Assembly (NCBI RefSeq): GCF_000516985.1 | Contig: NW_006917100.1 | Coordinates: forward strand, 248,001-312,000 | From: Pestalotiopsis fici W106-1 | Taxonomy: Eukaryota > Ascomycota > Sordariomycetes > Amphisphaeriales > Sporocadaceae | Direction of reading: 5' to 3' | DNA length: 64,000 bases | Shown: positions 36,161-46,087 of the stretch, one piece after another | How the letters are laid out: every line of letters starts with the position of its first letter | How positions within the stretch are numbered: the stretch's first letter is position 1 | Made by a program: the position numbers and the translations under genes | The notes under the pieces: model-generated | The model's input: the letters and a program-made list of their open reading frames with translations, nothing else | The model's database searches: none | Told to the model about the DNA's origin: nothing

Positions 36161-37438
36161 GTGACACGGCCGGTTGACAACATCATCGTGGCCTCAACAC
36201 CCAAGATCCTGATCAACAACACCGTCTCCAATCGTAGACACAAGACGGAAATATACTCGACCCACCAATACCATACTAGTAGATCGCGAGAAAGAAGCCC
36301 TTCGCCAGAACGTGCCATTCGCGAGCACCAACTCTCACGAAGGTCTCGACTCAAACCAATTGTTGTACAATCCGTTCCACCGCGCATCTCGCGCTCAAAT
36401 ACGTTACCAGCCTCCACCATGTGTGAGAAGCACTCCTACTACAAGGACGGCCGAAAGGTCGACAGCCAGGTAGAGCAATGCTCCAAGGCTGCCCGCCACG
36501 GCCCCAATACTATCTGCGAGGATCCCGTAAAGTTTAGACACCCAGACGGCGAGACGCCACGTCGCAGCTCACAGTACCTCTCGCCGGGCTTTCCTCCTTC
36601 ACCACCCTCATCTGATGCATCCTTTGCGCCTTCGAGCGACGGGGAACGATCCCACAAGCGCCGCTCTGGAACCTACATCAATGGCGAGAAGATTAGCCGC
36701 AGCGGCTCTCGTCGCGAGAAGCGCAGCAGTGCCCACGTTACCTTTGTCGAGCCCTCCACGTCTCCGCGCTCGCCTCTGAACTATGACACACCAGCTAGCA
36801 GCCCTTCGCGGTCACCGACTTACACTTACCATACTTCAACATCCTCCGCCTACCCGTCCCACGATCAATCACACTATAGACATCCCGAGGTGAGGATGGA
36901 AGTCAACCGTCCTCGCCGCAACAGCACTGCTCAATACGAGCAGAGTACATCAAAGTCAAAGACCTCTTCGAGCAGCAGCAGCTCCGAGGAGGAGCGCCTG
37001 CGCCAACAGCTCAAGCGCGAGGAGAGGAAGAATGAAGAGACCAAGCGCCAACTCGCAGAGGCCAAGAGACAGGCAGAAGAGGCCGAAAGAAGAGCCGATG
37101 CAGAGCGCAAAGTGCGAAAGGACGCGGAACGTGAGCGAAAGCTCGAGAAAGACATCAAGCGACAGAATGCAGCCATTGACAGCCGTCCCCCGGTTGTGCA
37201 ATCGACGGCGGCTCCTGTTTACCGTCGAGGCTCGGTGTCGATCAAGCAACAGAACACTGCACCCATTGCCGACCCCTACGTTTCCCACAAATACTATGAA
37301 CGAGAGGAAAGAAGAAGGCGCAAGGAGGAGGAGGAGCAGCAGCAGCAGGCCAGGTTGAGGGCACGCCTGACTCCTCACACCGCCCCGCGAGGTTATGATA
37401 GACCAACAGTTGTGTACCATGGACGGGATACATATTAA
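36161..37438 (+). CDS. Disordered, coiled-coil fungal protein of unknown function
   Basis: The frame is open from 36125 to TAA at 37438, but has no ATG before 36419. The upstream part (RPVDNIIVASTPKILINN, then Ser/Arg-rich RSRERSPSPERAIREH) looks coding. So either an upstream exon supplies the ATG, a non-AUG start is used, or the frame is broken. From ATG 36419 the product is 339 residues: MCEKHSYYKDGRKVDSQVEQ, Ser/Pro-rich disordered middle, a poly-Ser run, a charged coiled coil (EEERLRQQLKREERKNEETK to about KDAERERKLEKDIKRQ) and a basic Glu/Gln-rich end. An overlapping short frame (ATG 36116, 20 codons) would act as an upstream ORF. The function is not known. Confidence 0.7.
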   Translation: MTRPVDNIIVASTPKILINNTVSNRRHKTEIYSTHQYHTSRSRERSPSPERAIREHQLSRRSRLKPIVVQSVPPRISRSNTLPASTMCEKHSYYKDGRKVDSQVEQCSKAARHGPNTICEDPVKFRHPDGETPRRSSQYLSPGFPPSPPSSDASFAPSSDGERSHKRRSGTYINGEKISRSGSRREKRSSAHVTFVEPSTSPRSPLNYDTPASSPSRSPTYTYHTSTSSAYPSHDQSHYRHPEVRMEVNRPRRNSTAQYEQSTSKSKTSSSSSSSEEERLRQQLKREERKNEETKRQLAEAKRQAEEAERRADAERKVRKDAERERKLEKDIKRQNAAIDSRPPVVQSTAAPVYRRGSVSIKQQNTAPIADPYVSHKYYEREERRRRKEEEEQQQQARLRARLTPHTAPRGYDRPTVVYHGRDTY

Positions 37439-39944
37439 AGTGCCTGGTTAAAAAGACACACATGTACTTTGGGTTTTATAACAGCAGGCGTTAAGGAACA
37501 TTGGGGGCAAAAAGATACCTTGGGATTTATACAGGCTGACAGCAATTGTCGAAGGCATTCCGGTGTAAATGTCTTGGTTTTTTGGAATTTTTTCTTTTCT
37601 TTTTTGGACCTTTTTGATCTACCAATTAGATAGATGGAAAAATATCATTGGATAAGTCAAAAGCTTCTCAATCTGTCCTCCACAAGACTTGATGAATTGC
37701 TGCAAAATAGTGACCACATGTCACCCACCTCACGCATCAAAGATACAACGCCGAATAACAACACTATTACTTGATGCACTGACAATTTGCGGGTATCAGT
37801 ACAATGCAAGACTACATTGGCTCCTTTTTTTTTCCTTCTTTTTCTTTTCTTTTGTTATGATTGCTTGGCCAAATCAGCCACTCAGCAATGAGTCGCAAAT
37901 TATTCAGCAAAGCTCGTATTATAGAATACAGGCATGGATGGCCTAGACATTGTAGTCACGCAACACATAGCATCATGATATGTACAACTGGGTTTGACTC
38001 ATACGGGAGTGCAAGAAAAAAGATGCCCCTCAATGCCCCGCGTCGTTCGTGCGATGCGATTGCGGGGTCATCAGTCGCATGCCCGCCCTTCTTTCTTTGC
38101 TCCTGTCCCTGTGGCTCATTTCTTCTTGCTGCCTCAATTGGACAGTCACACGGGACTCACCTAACCCAAGTGCCTTGCCTCTCCTCTCTCCTCTTTTGCT
38201 TGCCTTTGCTGCCTGTGTGCTGCCTAAAAGATGGTGGTTTGGCCGTATGATACTATCCTAATGCAGGAGTCTCAGTAGTCCACCCACAGCTGGATTGGAG
38301 GAAAATGGGGCCAACCAAGCGCAATGATGGGAATCGGTGCCGGCCCGCTCCACTTTCCTTGATCTTTGTTCCTTTCTCTCGCCCTCGCCCGCTTAGGACC
38401 CAATCAAGAACACCATCACACGCGACTGGGTGACTTGACCTAGTTTGCCGCAGCGCACATTGATGCGAACTGGCCACATGGGAAAACGAGGGGGGCCAGT
38501 AAGAGAGATGAGCAAAGGGAACTTGCCGAGTGGTTAGGTGAGACTGGGAGAATATGAGATGGCCGAAATGAAATACCGCATGTGTTTCATTCTGATAGAG
38601 ACACGCCATAGTTGGGCATTCATCTTTTTTGGCTCTCCCTATATGACCGAGCCCGCGCAATTACAAGTGCTATAGTCTACTAAGAGTAGAAGAGCATAAG
38701 AGTAGAAGAGCACACACACACACAACCAAACTGTTAGGCATCAAGACGGAGAAAAAAAAAGTTCTTGGCTTCCTGGTTCCTAGGGTCCCGGAAGTGATGA
38801 ATGGGTCCCCGAACAACCCAACCCCTGGTTCCTCTCCTCCCTCCCACCCAAAAGTCGAGCAGATTCCCTAGATTCCGTCGCAGTGGAAGTGGGCAAATAT
38901 AGAGCACCCCGATTTGAAACCCTTGCTTTGCCTAAATAGGGGAGTTCGGCAGTCGTTACTTTTCCTCCTCCTCCCAGTAGTACCCAGGCACGAAGGGAGA
39001 AAAAAGTGAGACGGAATGCGCGAATATCGTGAACGGCTGATCCTCAGCTAGATTGAAAAATCCTTCTCTCCCTCTCTCCTGTATTCCATGCCAAAATTAA
39101 AGTTGGCAGATCTTTAGAGCCCAACCGTTTCATTTCCTCGTCACCTAGATACCCAAAGAGTGACCGATTGAAAAACCCTGGCGCATGATTGCGCAAGCTC
39201 AGTTTTCAGCTGTGACGAGAATCATCGTACCGCGCCCAGAGGAGGGGAGGAAATGGATGCAAAGCAGCCCAGGAGATCTTTGATTAAAAGGTCTGTCCCC
39301 CGGCAATCTGCCCGGAAGCACTTATCGATACGACTTACTACTTGACATTCCGGTGCGACACAGACCCCTGATGGATTATACTCCGAGCCATTCGAGTTAT
39401 CCACTCAACAACGATGGATGCACAATACGCACAACAACCAACGCCAATGCGGAAGACTCGGACAGAGACAAGCCAAGTCAAAATGATAGCAAAATTCACG
39501 GAGTCCGACTTTCGACAAAAGACCACGGTCATCTCCTCGCGATAAAGGTTTAGCAGATAGCTTCTTGATATTTTGTTTCATTGACTGGATTGGGAATATC
39601 GGAATCCTTCTTGAATCCTCTTCTCCAGAAATAGGCCGACCCGAATAGGCCGCTGTCTTTTTTGCCCTCTGCCTTAAAAATAGGAACCACGTTTTCGAGG
39701 CCGACGAGCGAGAATTTCCCGCCAAGGACGATGATGAAGAAGCAAAGCAATTCCCACCTGTAGATAGGTAATTCCCTTGCTCGCCATCATCAGACTTTCG
39801 TGTCCAATCCATCGTCTCGAGAACCTGATTCCTTCGAGCCATCATACGAAAGATGAGAAAATGGTCATTTACATGCCGGGCCAATGTTTCGGGTTCGATG
39901 CATCTTGGTCCACGAGAAGAGAAACTCGTCTCCGTGCTCTAACC
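37439..39944. other. Intergenic region
   Basis: About 2.5 kb without a convincing gene. Contains T-rich runs (37580-37605, 37826-37856), a 16-bp tandem duplication at 38681-38712 followed by (CA)n, and several CT-rich tracts. Small frames at 39405-39884 on both strands lack protein character. Confidence 0.4.
38681..38724. repeat. 16-bp tandem duplication followed by a CA microsatellite
   Basis: TAAGAGTAGAAGAGCA occurs twice in tandem (38681-38696, 38697-38712), followed by (CA)n to about 38724. Confidence 0.85.
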
Positions 39945-40455
39945 CTAGGCCGACCACGTGCCCTTGACTTCGCCCGTGAGTACAATGGGCTGCAGGTCGG
40001 TAAAGTTGGGAACGTCGGCAAAGATCTCCTTGCCTCCCTCGGTGGCCGCCGCGGTGCCAAACGCACCGGCGCTCTCCCACTGCAGGATGGCTTGGATAAC
40101 GTAAGGACCCTCGGAGTCTATTAAAAGAACGAGTTAGTTATCTCTGGGATTTCAGGTCGTGGCTTGTTTCATGATATCATCCGTCTCAATGGGCCGCTCA
40201 ACAAGTCATGATTCGCAATTTGTTTGTGTAGAGCAAGAGCCCGCGATTGACTTGCTTCAACGCAGAGCATACGAGAGGAAAGAAAATGACGCCATCTTCT
40301 ATGAGGCACTTACGTTCAGTGATAGTCCAGGACTTGAGTCCGCTGGGTCCCCAAGTCTTGCTGACCAGGGGCATGTGCTTGTCGAGGTAGTACTGGAGAT
40401 CGAACTTGACCTCTCCGCTCGGACGCGGGTAGGCGACGGTGATGATGGCAGGCAT
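39945..40455 (-). CDS. EthD-domain small protein
   Basis: Two exons (40455-40314, 40117-39945) encode 104 residues. Exon 1 reads MPAIITVAYPRPSGEVKFDL, then YYLDKHMPLVSKTWGPSGL, the EthD (PF07110) opening with the conserved His-Met-Pro and W-G-P. Exon 2 reads GPYVIQAILQWESAGAF and ends FTDLQPIVLTGEVKGTW. This is the usual length (about 100 residues) for this ferredoxin-like dimeric fold. EthD proteins take part in ether degradation in bacteria and in polyketide or aromatic modification in fungi. The 196-nt intron is long for this window. The role here is unknown. Confidence 0.85.
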
Positions 40456-41082
40456 GTTGGTTTTTTTTAGAGTTTCTCAGCTGTTAAGGAGTGCTATTTA
40501 TAGTGAGGGAGTAATAATGTTACTCGGCTAGCAAGATTGATGATGGTGAATATTTCTGATAGTTTATGAAGACTGAAGCACGAATGCACGTTGCCAAGTC
40601 GCAATCTTTGTTGCGGAGGGGTTTCCTTTTCTCCTCTTTTATCGTTGCGGGCATCTCTGGAGGGTCCCGAGGTATTCTAGAAGAAGGCTTCAACCCCACT
40701 CCTTGCATCACGTCAATCGCTCCGGTGGCGCGGAGTTGCCCTTCATAGTGGTGGGGACTATAGAGCAAAAACGCGCGTGTCAGCATCAGCATCAGCATCA
40801 CGTATGCCAATGCAATGGATCGGATTTTCCCGGTGCACATCACATCCACAAAGAGCATCTCGTCAATCTTGTAGGTGTGAAACACAGCTTTGCAAGTCAA
40901 TGCAATGACATTGCCCGTAATTCACAATGCTACCCTCGCCTTAAGCTGCTTTCCACTTTGGGGTATTGCATTAACCATATCGGATTGAAGCTATAAATGT
41001 TCCACGCGTACGCCACCTTGAGATATATTGTATAGCATCATTTTCCGACGCGTTTGACACTAATTCCTGCTCGTCGACACAT
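40456..41082. other. Intergenic region
   Basis: Contains a short CAGCAT/CATCAG run at about 40780-40800. No gene is seen. Upstream of the EthD gene and downstream of the hydantoinase gene. Confidence 0.45.
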
Positions 41083-42941
41083 TCATGACCAGTACGACAG
41101 CTCCCCCGCCAACATACCCGTCGGCTGTCTCCCCATCTGGCCCGTCAGGAGCGTCGACTTTTCCCTCTTGAGGTACTCGCCGTCCCCGAGCTTGGCCGTG
41201 ACGCCCGCGCCGTCGCGGTCCCAGGCCAGCTGCCCGCGGAGGAAAACTTTGCGCGGCCAATTGCGCACCTGGACACCCTCAAACGGCGTGTAGTCGATCC
41301 GGTGGTGCAGCATGCTGTTGGTAATGGTGATCTTGCCTCGCCCTCCTCCTGTCTGGCGACTGCTGCTGATGCTCTGGGGACCGTCGGCTTCGGATTGTGA
41401 GACGAGGGGCGTCTCTTCGGGATACCAGATGACAATGTCGGCGTCAAAGCCGGGCGCCAAACTACCCTTTCTGTGGCCTAGGCCATAGAGCTTGGCGGGG
41501 TTTGTAGAAGTAAGCTCCACGAACCGCGGCAGCGAGATGCGGATCTTGTCGTCGCCGAACCCGCCGCCAGGCCGCGAAGGGTCAAAGGTCCGGTCAAACA
41601 GCAAGGGCAGCCGGGTCTCCATGCCCGGCAGACCATTGGGCACGACGCGGAAGTCGCCGTGCCTGTGCCCATGCTCGTCGGGCGCAGAGAGGCCCTTGAG
41701 CTTGCCGCACTCGTGGTCAAAGGTCGCGGGCGCGTGGTCCGAGGACACGACGGTAAAGGTGCCGTTGGCGAGCCCGAGCCAGATCTCCTCGAGATCGCGG
41801 GCGTCGTGGCGCAGCGGCGGGGCGCAAATGTTCTTGGCGCCCTCAAAGTCTTCGGGGCCGGACCGGAGGCGATCGCTCAGCAGGTACAGGTAGTGCGGGC
41901 AGGTCTCGGCGTGGATGGGCAGCAGCCGTCTCTGTGCGTCATTAACGTGTTTCACGGCCGTCGGCGCCGACATGTGCACAATGAGGATTGGTGTGTCCGT
42001 AACCTCGGCCAGGCTGATGGCGCGGTATGTGGCTTCGGACTCTGCAATCTGTGGGCGAGCTACGGAATGGAAAAAGGTGCCCGTGTTCTTCTGCTTTGCG
42101 AGTCGCCTGATCATTTCGTAAGTCTAAGTTCTGTGAGGCAAGAGGGCGAATTCTCTCACTTTGTTATTTGCTCGATGATGTCATTGTTCTCGGCATGTAT
42201 CATGGTGGTGATTCCGAGCCCGCGGGCTCTCATCATGATATTGAAGAGGTCGCCATCTCCCAGCTTCATTGGTTCATCTGTATCATGTGATAAGTTCTTG
42301 TTCGTTCGATGAGGGTGCACTGGTACACTCACAAGTCATGTAAATCTTGACACTCGTGATGCCCTCCCTCTCCACGAGTAAAGGTAATTCTTCTTCGAGG
42401 ACTTTTTCATTCGGATTTGTCAGAATGACATGGATGCCGTAGTCACAGAATGAATTGCCAGCTGCCTTTTTATGGTAAGACTCGAGAGCCGGCCATATGC
42501 TTTCTTCGTGTCGTTTCTGGCTGGCAAAGGCTATGACCGTTGTATTACCACCTGCAATGGCTGATTTACTCCCCGATTCCCAAGTATCCCCTGTCGGCGA
42601 ATTATCTTGTTGAATATGCACATGCGAATCCACGCCGCTGTTTTCGTCATTAGTTTTATGTCCAGTCAGACATGGAGACGCGGTTTAATGTGCTTGCTCA
42701 CCCTGGTGTGATGTAGGCGCCTTCTGCATCCACAACCTGAGTCTGTGGCCCGGACGTAAGATTGGTTCCGATGCAGCTAATCTTGCCATCTATAACGCCC
42801 AACTCGACGCCAAGAGGAAGAACCTCTGCAGCCGTAACCTGGAGCAGTCAGAATATTTTTGGTTGGTTCGGATTTCCAATGTATGCAACTTACTATCCGC
42901 CCATTTCGAACTATTAAATCGAGATCACGTTTCTCGCTCAT
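41083..42941 (-). CDS. D-hydantoinase / dihydropyrimidinase (cyclic amidohydrolase)
   Basis: Five exons (42941-42894, 42838-42702, 42637-42333, 42277-42160, 42106-41083) encode 543 residues. Metal ligands of the amidohydrolase fold are in place: His67 and His69 in GGVDSHVH, the carboxylated Lys159 in SVKIYMT, His191 in MIHAEN, His247 in LIVHMSAP and Asp326 in SSDHAPA. RKGSLAPGFDADIVIW is the standard late strand. The enzyme class opens dihydropyrimidine or 5-substituted hydantoin rings to N-carbamyl amino acids using a binuclear zinc centre. The head-to-head neighbour is an N-carbamoyl-D-amino-acid hydrolase, which favours hydantoinase over pyrimidine catabolism. All introns are short GT-AG, and the fourth is needed to join ITK to RLAKQK. 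Confidence 0.93.
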
Positions 42942-43439
42942 CTTGGGTAATATTGCGAGGCAAAAGTGAATGGGAGTGTCGTGGTCGATTTGACAGACTA
43001 GCCAGCAATCCACAACAGAATGAACAAACAGTTTGAGTAGTCGAGAATCTTGCACAGGACTGTCTGAAAGTCGAATTTATCCCGGCCCTCAAATAATCGA
43101 CTCGGTGGTCAAAATAAACGTAATACTGCAACAAATAAATGTCATCAAGGGCGACAGGATATCTACATGAATTGTGGCTACTTGCTGCTACTGCTTCGGG
43201 CATGACCCGACGGCCCCGCCTCTACAGCGGAGTGCTTATCACTGTAGCGCCTTCGGAAGGCCGGACGAGCCCCCGATAAATGGAGACACCGGAACCGGAG
43301 CTTGTATACTTTGGATGGGATGTCACTGCGATCTAAATATGTTGGATGATTATTTCAGTTTCCATCAGAACAATTTCCAGTGTGAAGCTTTCAAGTACAT
43401 CAATCAATAAGCGGGTGTGTACACGCAAAGGAAGCAAAG
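42942..43439. promoter_or_regulatory. Shared divergent promoter of hydantoinase and D-carbamoylase genes
   Basis: The 498 bp between the two start codons. Two HGATAR sites, the consensus of AreA/NIT2 nitrogen GATA factors, occur 33 bp apart: TGATAA on the minus strand (43236-43241) and CGATAA on the plus strand (43274-43279). Between and around them lie CGG/CCG pairs (CTTCGGAAGGCCGG about 43251-43264, CCGGAACCGG about 43289-43298) of the kind bound by zinc-cluster factors. Co-regulation by nitrogen limitation plus a pathway activator is an inference. Confidence 0.5.
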
Positions 43440-44586
43440 ATGTCAAGCAAAGCAACTCCCCGGACCATCACAGTCGCTGCGGCGCAGATGGGGCCCAACC
43501 AAAAGACAGACTCTCGTGCCTCCATATTGAATCGCATGCTCAAGCTTATGGATGATGCCGCTTCCCAGGGTGTCAAACTTATTGCCTATCCAGAGCTTGC
43601 CCTGACGACATTCTTCCCCGTACATTACCTGACGGACGAGGAAGAAATCGCCAGCTACTTTGAGCCTACATCCGCAGCAGAGCCGTACGCTCTCTTGTCG
43701 TCGCCCCACGTCAAGCCGCTGGTGGACAAGGCCAACGCTCTAGGCATTGACTTTTACCTGGGCTTTGCCGAGCGGTGGACGGGAGAGGACGGCAAGACGA
43801 CCGACTTCAACACGGCCATGTACTACTCGGTCGCAGCAGGCACTGGTGTGGGCAAGTACAGAAAGGTTCATCTACCTGGAAGGACTGAGCCACTCCCTGA
43901 TCCAAAGGCGTTTCAACAGCTCGAAAAGAAGTACTTTACGCCTGGCGATATCGGGTTCAAGGCCTTTAGGGCCCCGGGGCTCGTTCCAGATGCCCTTAAG
44001 GCTGAGGATGTTGGACCAGAGAGCGAGACAGTAGCCAAGGGAGACCCAATCCTGGGCATGCTGATTTGCAACGACAGAAGGTGGCCGGAGGCTTGGAGAC
44101 CTTATGGACTGCAGGTATGGATGCTCACGCCGTCACCGCAACGGTAATATTGTCACTTTGACAAGTATGCTAAGTATAACACAGGGCGCGGAACTTGTCA
44201 TTGAAGGCTACAACACCACAGCCTGGGCACCGCAGTACGACGGAACCCCCGAAGAGCAGCAAGAGACTGCCGAGTTCCACCACCGGCTGTCCTGCCAGGC
44301 CGGAAGCTACCAAAATGCTCTCTGGAGTATCAACGTGGCCAAGTGCGGCATTGAGAACAACCAGGGTCTGATCGGATGCAGTTTGATTATCGACCCGAAT
44401 GGCAGAATTGTTGCCGAGTCCAAGACTATGGATGATGAGCTCATCGTAGCGACTATTGACCTGGCCAAGTGCCAGTACCAGAGGGGCCGTGTTTTCAACT
44501 TTGAGAAGCACAGGAGACCGGAGCACTACGGCATCATCTTGGATCAAGTTGGGTTGCAAGAGATACCTCTTTTGTCTGGGGCATGA
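43440..44586 (+). CDS. N-carbamoyl-D-amino-acid amidohydrolase (D-carbamoylase), nitrilase superfamily
   Basis: Two exons (43440-44114, 44185-44586) encode 358 residues. The catalytic triad is visible: Glu52 in YPELALTTFFP, Lys142 in GKYRKVHLPG and Cys210 in LICNDRRWPEAWR. Further strong matches to the D-carbamoylase pattern are GYNTTAW, CQAGSYQNALWS and FNFEKHRRPEHYG. The enzyme removes the carbamoyl group from N-carbamoyl-D-amino acids, giving D-amino acid, CO2 and ammonia. The segment around the catalytic Cys and the PELALTTFFP block look very like bacterial D-carbamoylases, so an old transfer is possible; the intron shows it is settled in the fungal genome. Beta-ureidopropionase is a less likely alternative because the residues around the Cys fit the D-specific enzyme. 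Confidence 0.93.
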
Positions 44587-44763
44587 TTTTGAGTGATACA
44601 TAGATATTAAACTGGAACAAAATTGAGCTCTTGTCCGCAAACAGACCTATTACGGCTCCTCGCGCATTATGCGCAAAACAGAGGATCCATATTTTCGAAA
44701 ATGAAATTCGAGGGAATGCTCAAGATTATCATTGATGATTGCTGCTAATTATATGATGAATTA

Positions 44764-46087
44764 CTAAAATGACTGTACTGCCCATACCAATGCCATGATT
44801 ACCAATGGTACAGTCGAGAATGGTGAGCCAAGAGAGTTGCCGGATGATGTAGTGATTGACGATCCTTCCGAATTGGAACCTGATCCAGGAGAAGACTGGG
44901 ATCCCGAGTCCGAACCTGAGCCCGAGCCCGTAGAGTCGGACGAGTCTGATGAACCTGACGAACCCGAGCCAGAACCTGAACTTGATGAGCCTGACGCATC
45001 TGATGAGCCGCCTGAAGACGTATCCGAGCCTGAACCCGAGCCAGTATCAGTTCCCGAGCTGGAGCCAGAACCTGATCCTCCGCCCGACTGCCCTGCTGAT
45101 CCCGAGCTTGAGCTTGAGCTTCCGCCGTCCGAACTGTCCGAAGACCCAGTCCCGCTCGAGTCACTAGAGGAACCGCTGCTCCCTGTGCCACTTGACGAAC
45201 TGCCGCCTCCGGAACCGCTTGAACCACTCGAGCCGCTGCTGCCGCTGCTGTCTGTGTCTCCACTGGTACCCGAACCAGATGATCCCGTTCCAATTCCAAA
45301 GCTACCACCACCCGAACCTGACCCTTGACTCGCGCCTCCTATGATCCGTTAGACAAAGCATTCTTCATACCAGCAGATCAATTACGAGGGAGAACATGAG
45401 CAATAAAGACTTACCCTAGCCGCCAAGGAGAGCGGTAATGAGAGCAGTGATGAATTCCGAGACCGCCGATACAAGCTAGCGATGACATTTTAGCAGTCTG
45501 TGTGACAGTTCCAAAGAAGGGGTGCTGGATCTTACCGGTTGAGCATCAGCAATAAGCTGCTTGGTCTCGGTGATAAAGTCTTGAGTTAGGAGGCTGTTGG
45601 CGCCATTGAGGAGGTTGCCAATGATCTTGATGTTGTCCGGAGTCAAGAGGCCAGAGGCGGCATCGACCAGACCGCCAATGTCGAGCTTGCCGAGCGTATC
45701 CAGAAGAGGTGAGATCTGTCCAATGAGCGAGCCAAGGTCAACTTGTCCGAGAGCGTCGCTGGCCGTAAAGACAATGCTGCGCGTGGTATTGGCAAAGGGT
45801 GCCTCGAGCAGGTCGGCGAGCCCCGTCACGACGGTGTGGACGTCGTTGAGGAAGTCGGTGGAGAGAAAGGTCTGCAACTGCTTGAGCAGGTCCAAGAGGC
45901 TGCTGAGAGCATCGCCCAAGTCTAGGGTGTCCTGTCTGGGAGCAAGTGCGAGCTTGGCAAACTGAGCAAACTCATCGCGCGTCAGGAGGTTGGCAGTAGC
46001 AGCAAAAGAATCGGGGGATGTTTTGGCAATTGCCGCCACAGGCATGGACGCGGCCAGTGCCGTGGTGAAGAATCTGGAGAACCGCAT
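44764..46087 (-). CDS. Secreted Ser/Gly-rich GPI-type wall protein, reading frame interrupted by an in-frame TAG
   Basis: Exons 46087-45536, 45475-45415 and 45338-44764. It opens with a signal peptide (MRFSRFFTTALAASMPVAA) and a ~180-residue Leu/Asp-rich helical region (LGDALSSLLDLLKQLQTFL; DIGGLVDAASGLLTPDNIK). Exon 2 reads LVSAVSEFITALITALLGG and then TAG (45416-45418), one base before the GTAAGT donor. Exon 3 stays in phase for about 190 codons: a Ser/Gly repeat region, then a typical GPI tail ending STVPLVIMALVWAVQSF and a stop. If the TAG is real the product is 203 residues without Ser/Gly stalk or anchor. CAG to TAG is the simplest origin. Alternatives are stop readthrough, an unseen donor, or a base error. 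The plus-strand frame across exon 3 is a Pro/Glu shadow, not a gene. Confidence 0.75.

Noticed and set aside
41659..42312. 217-codon plus-strand frame opposite the hydantoinase
   Set aside because: Antisense shadow, crossing two introns of the real gene.
44795..45328. Pro/Glu-rich plus-strand frame of 177 codons
   Set aside because: It is the antisense of the Ser/Gly repeat exon of the wall protein; GGC/TCG-type codons read backwards give Pro/Glu, and there is no start context or domain.
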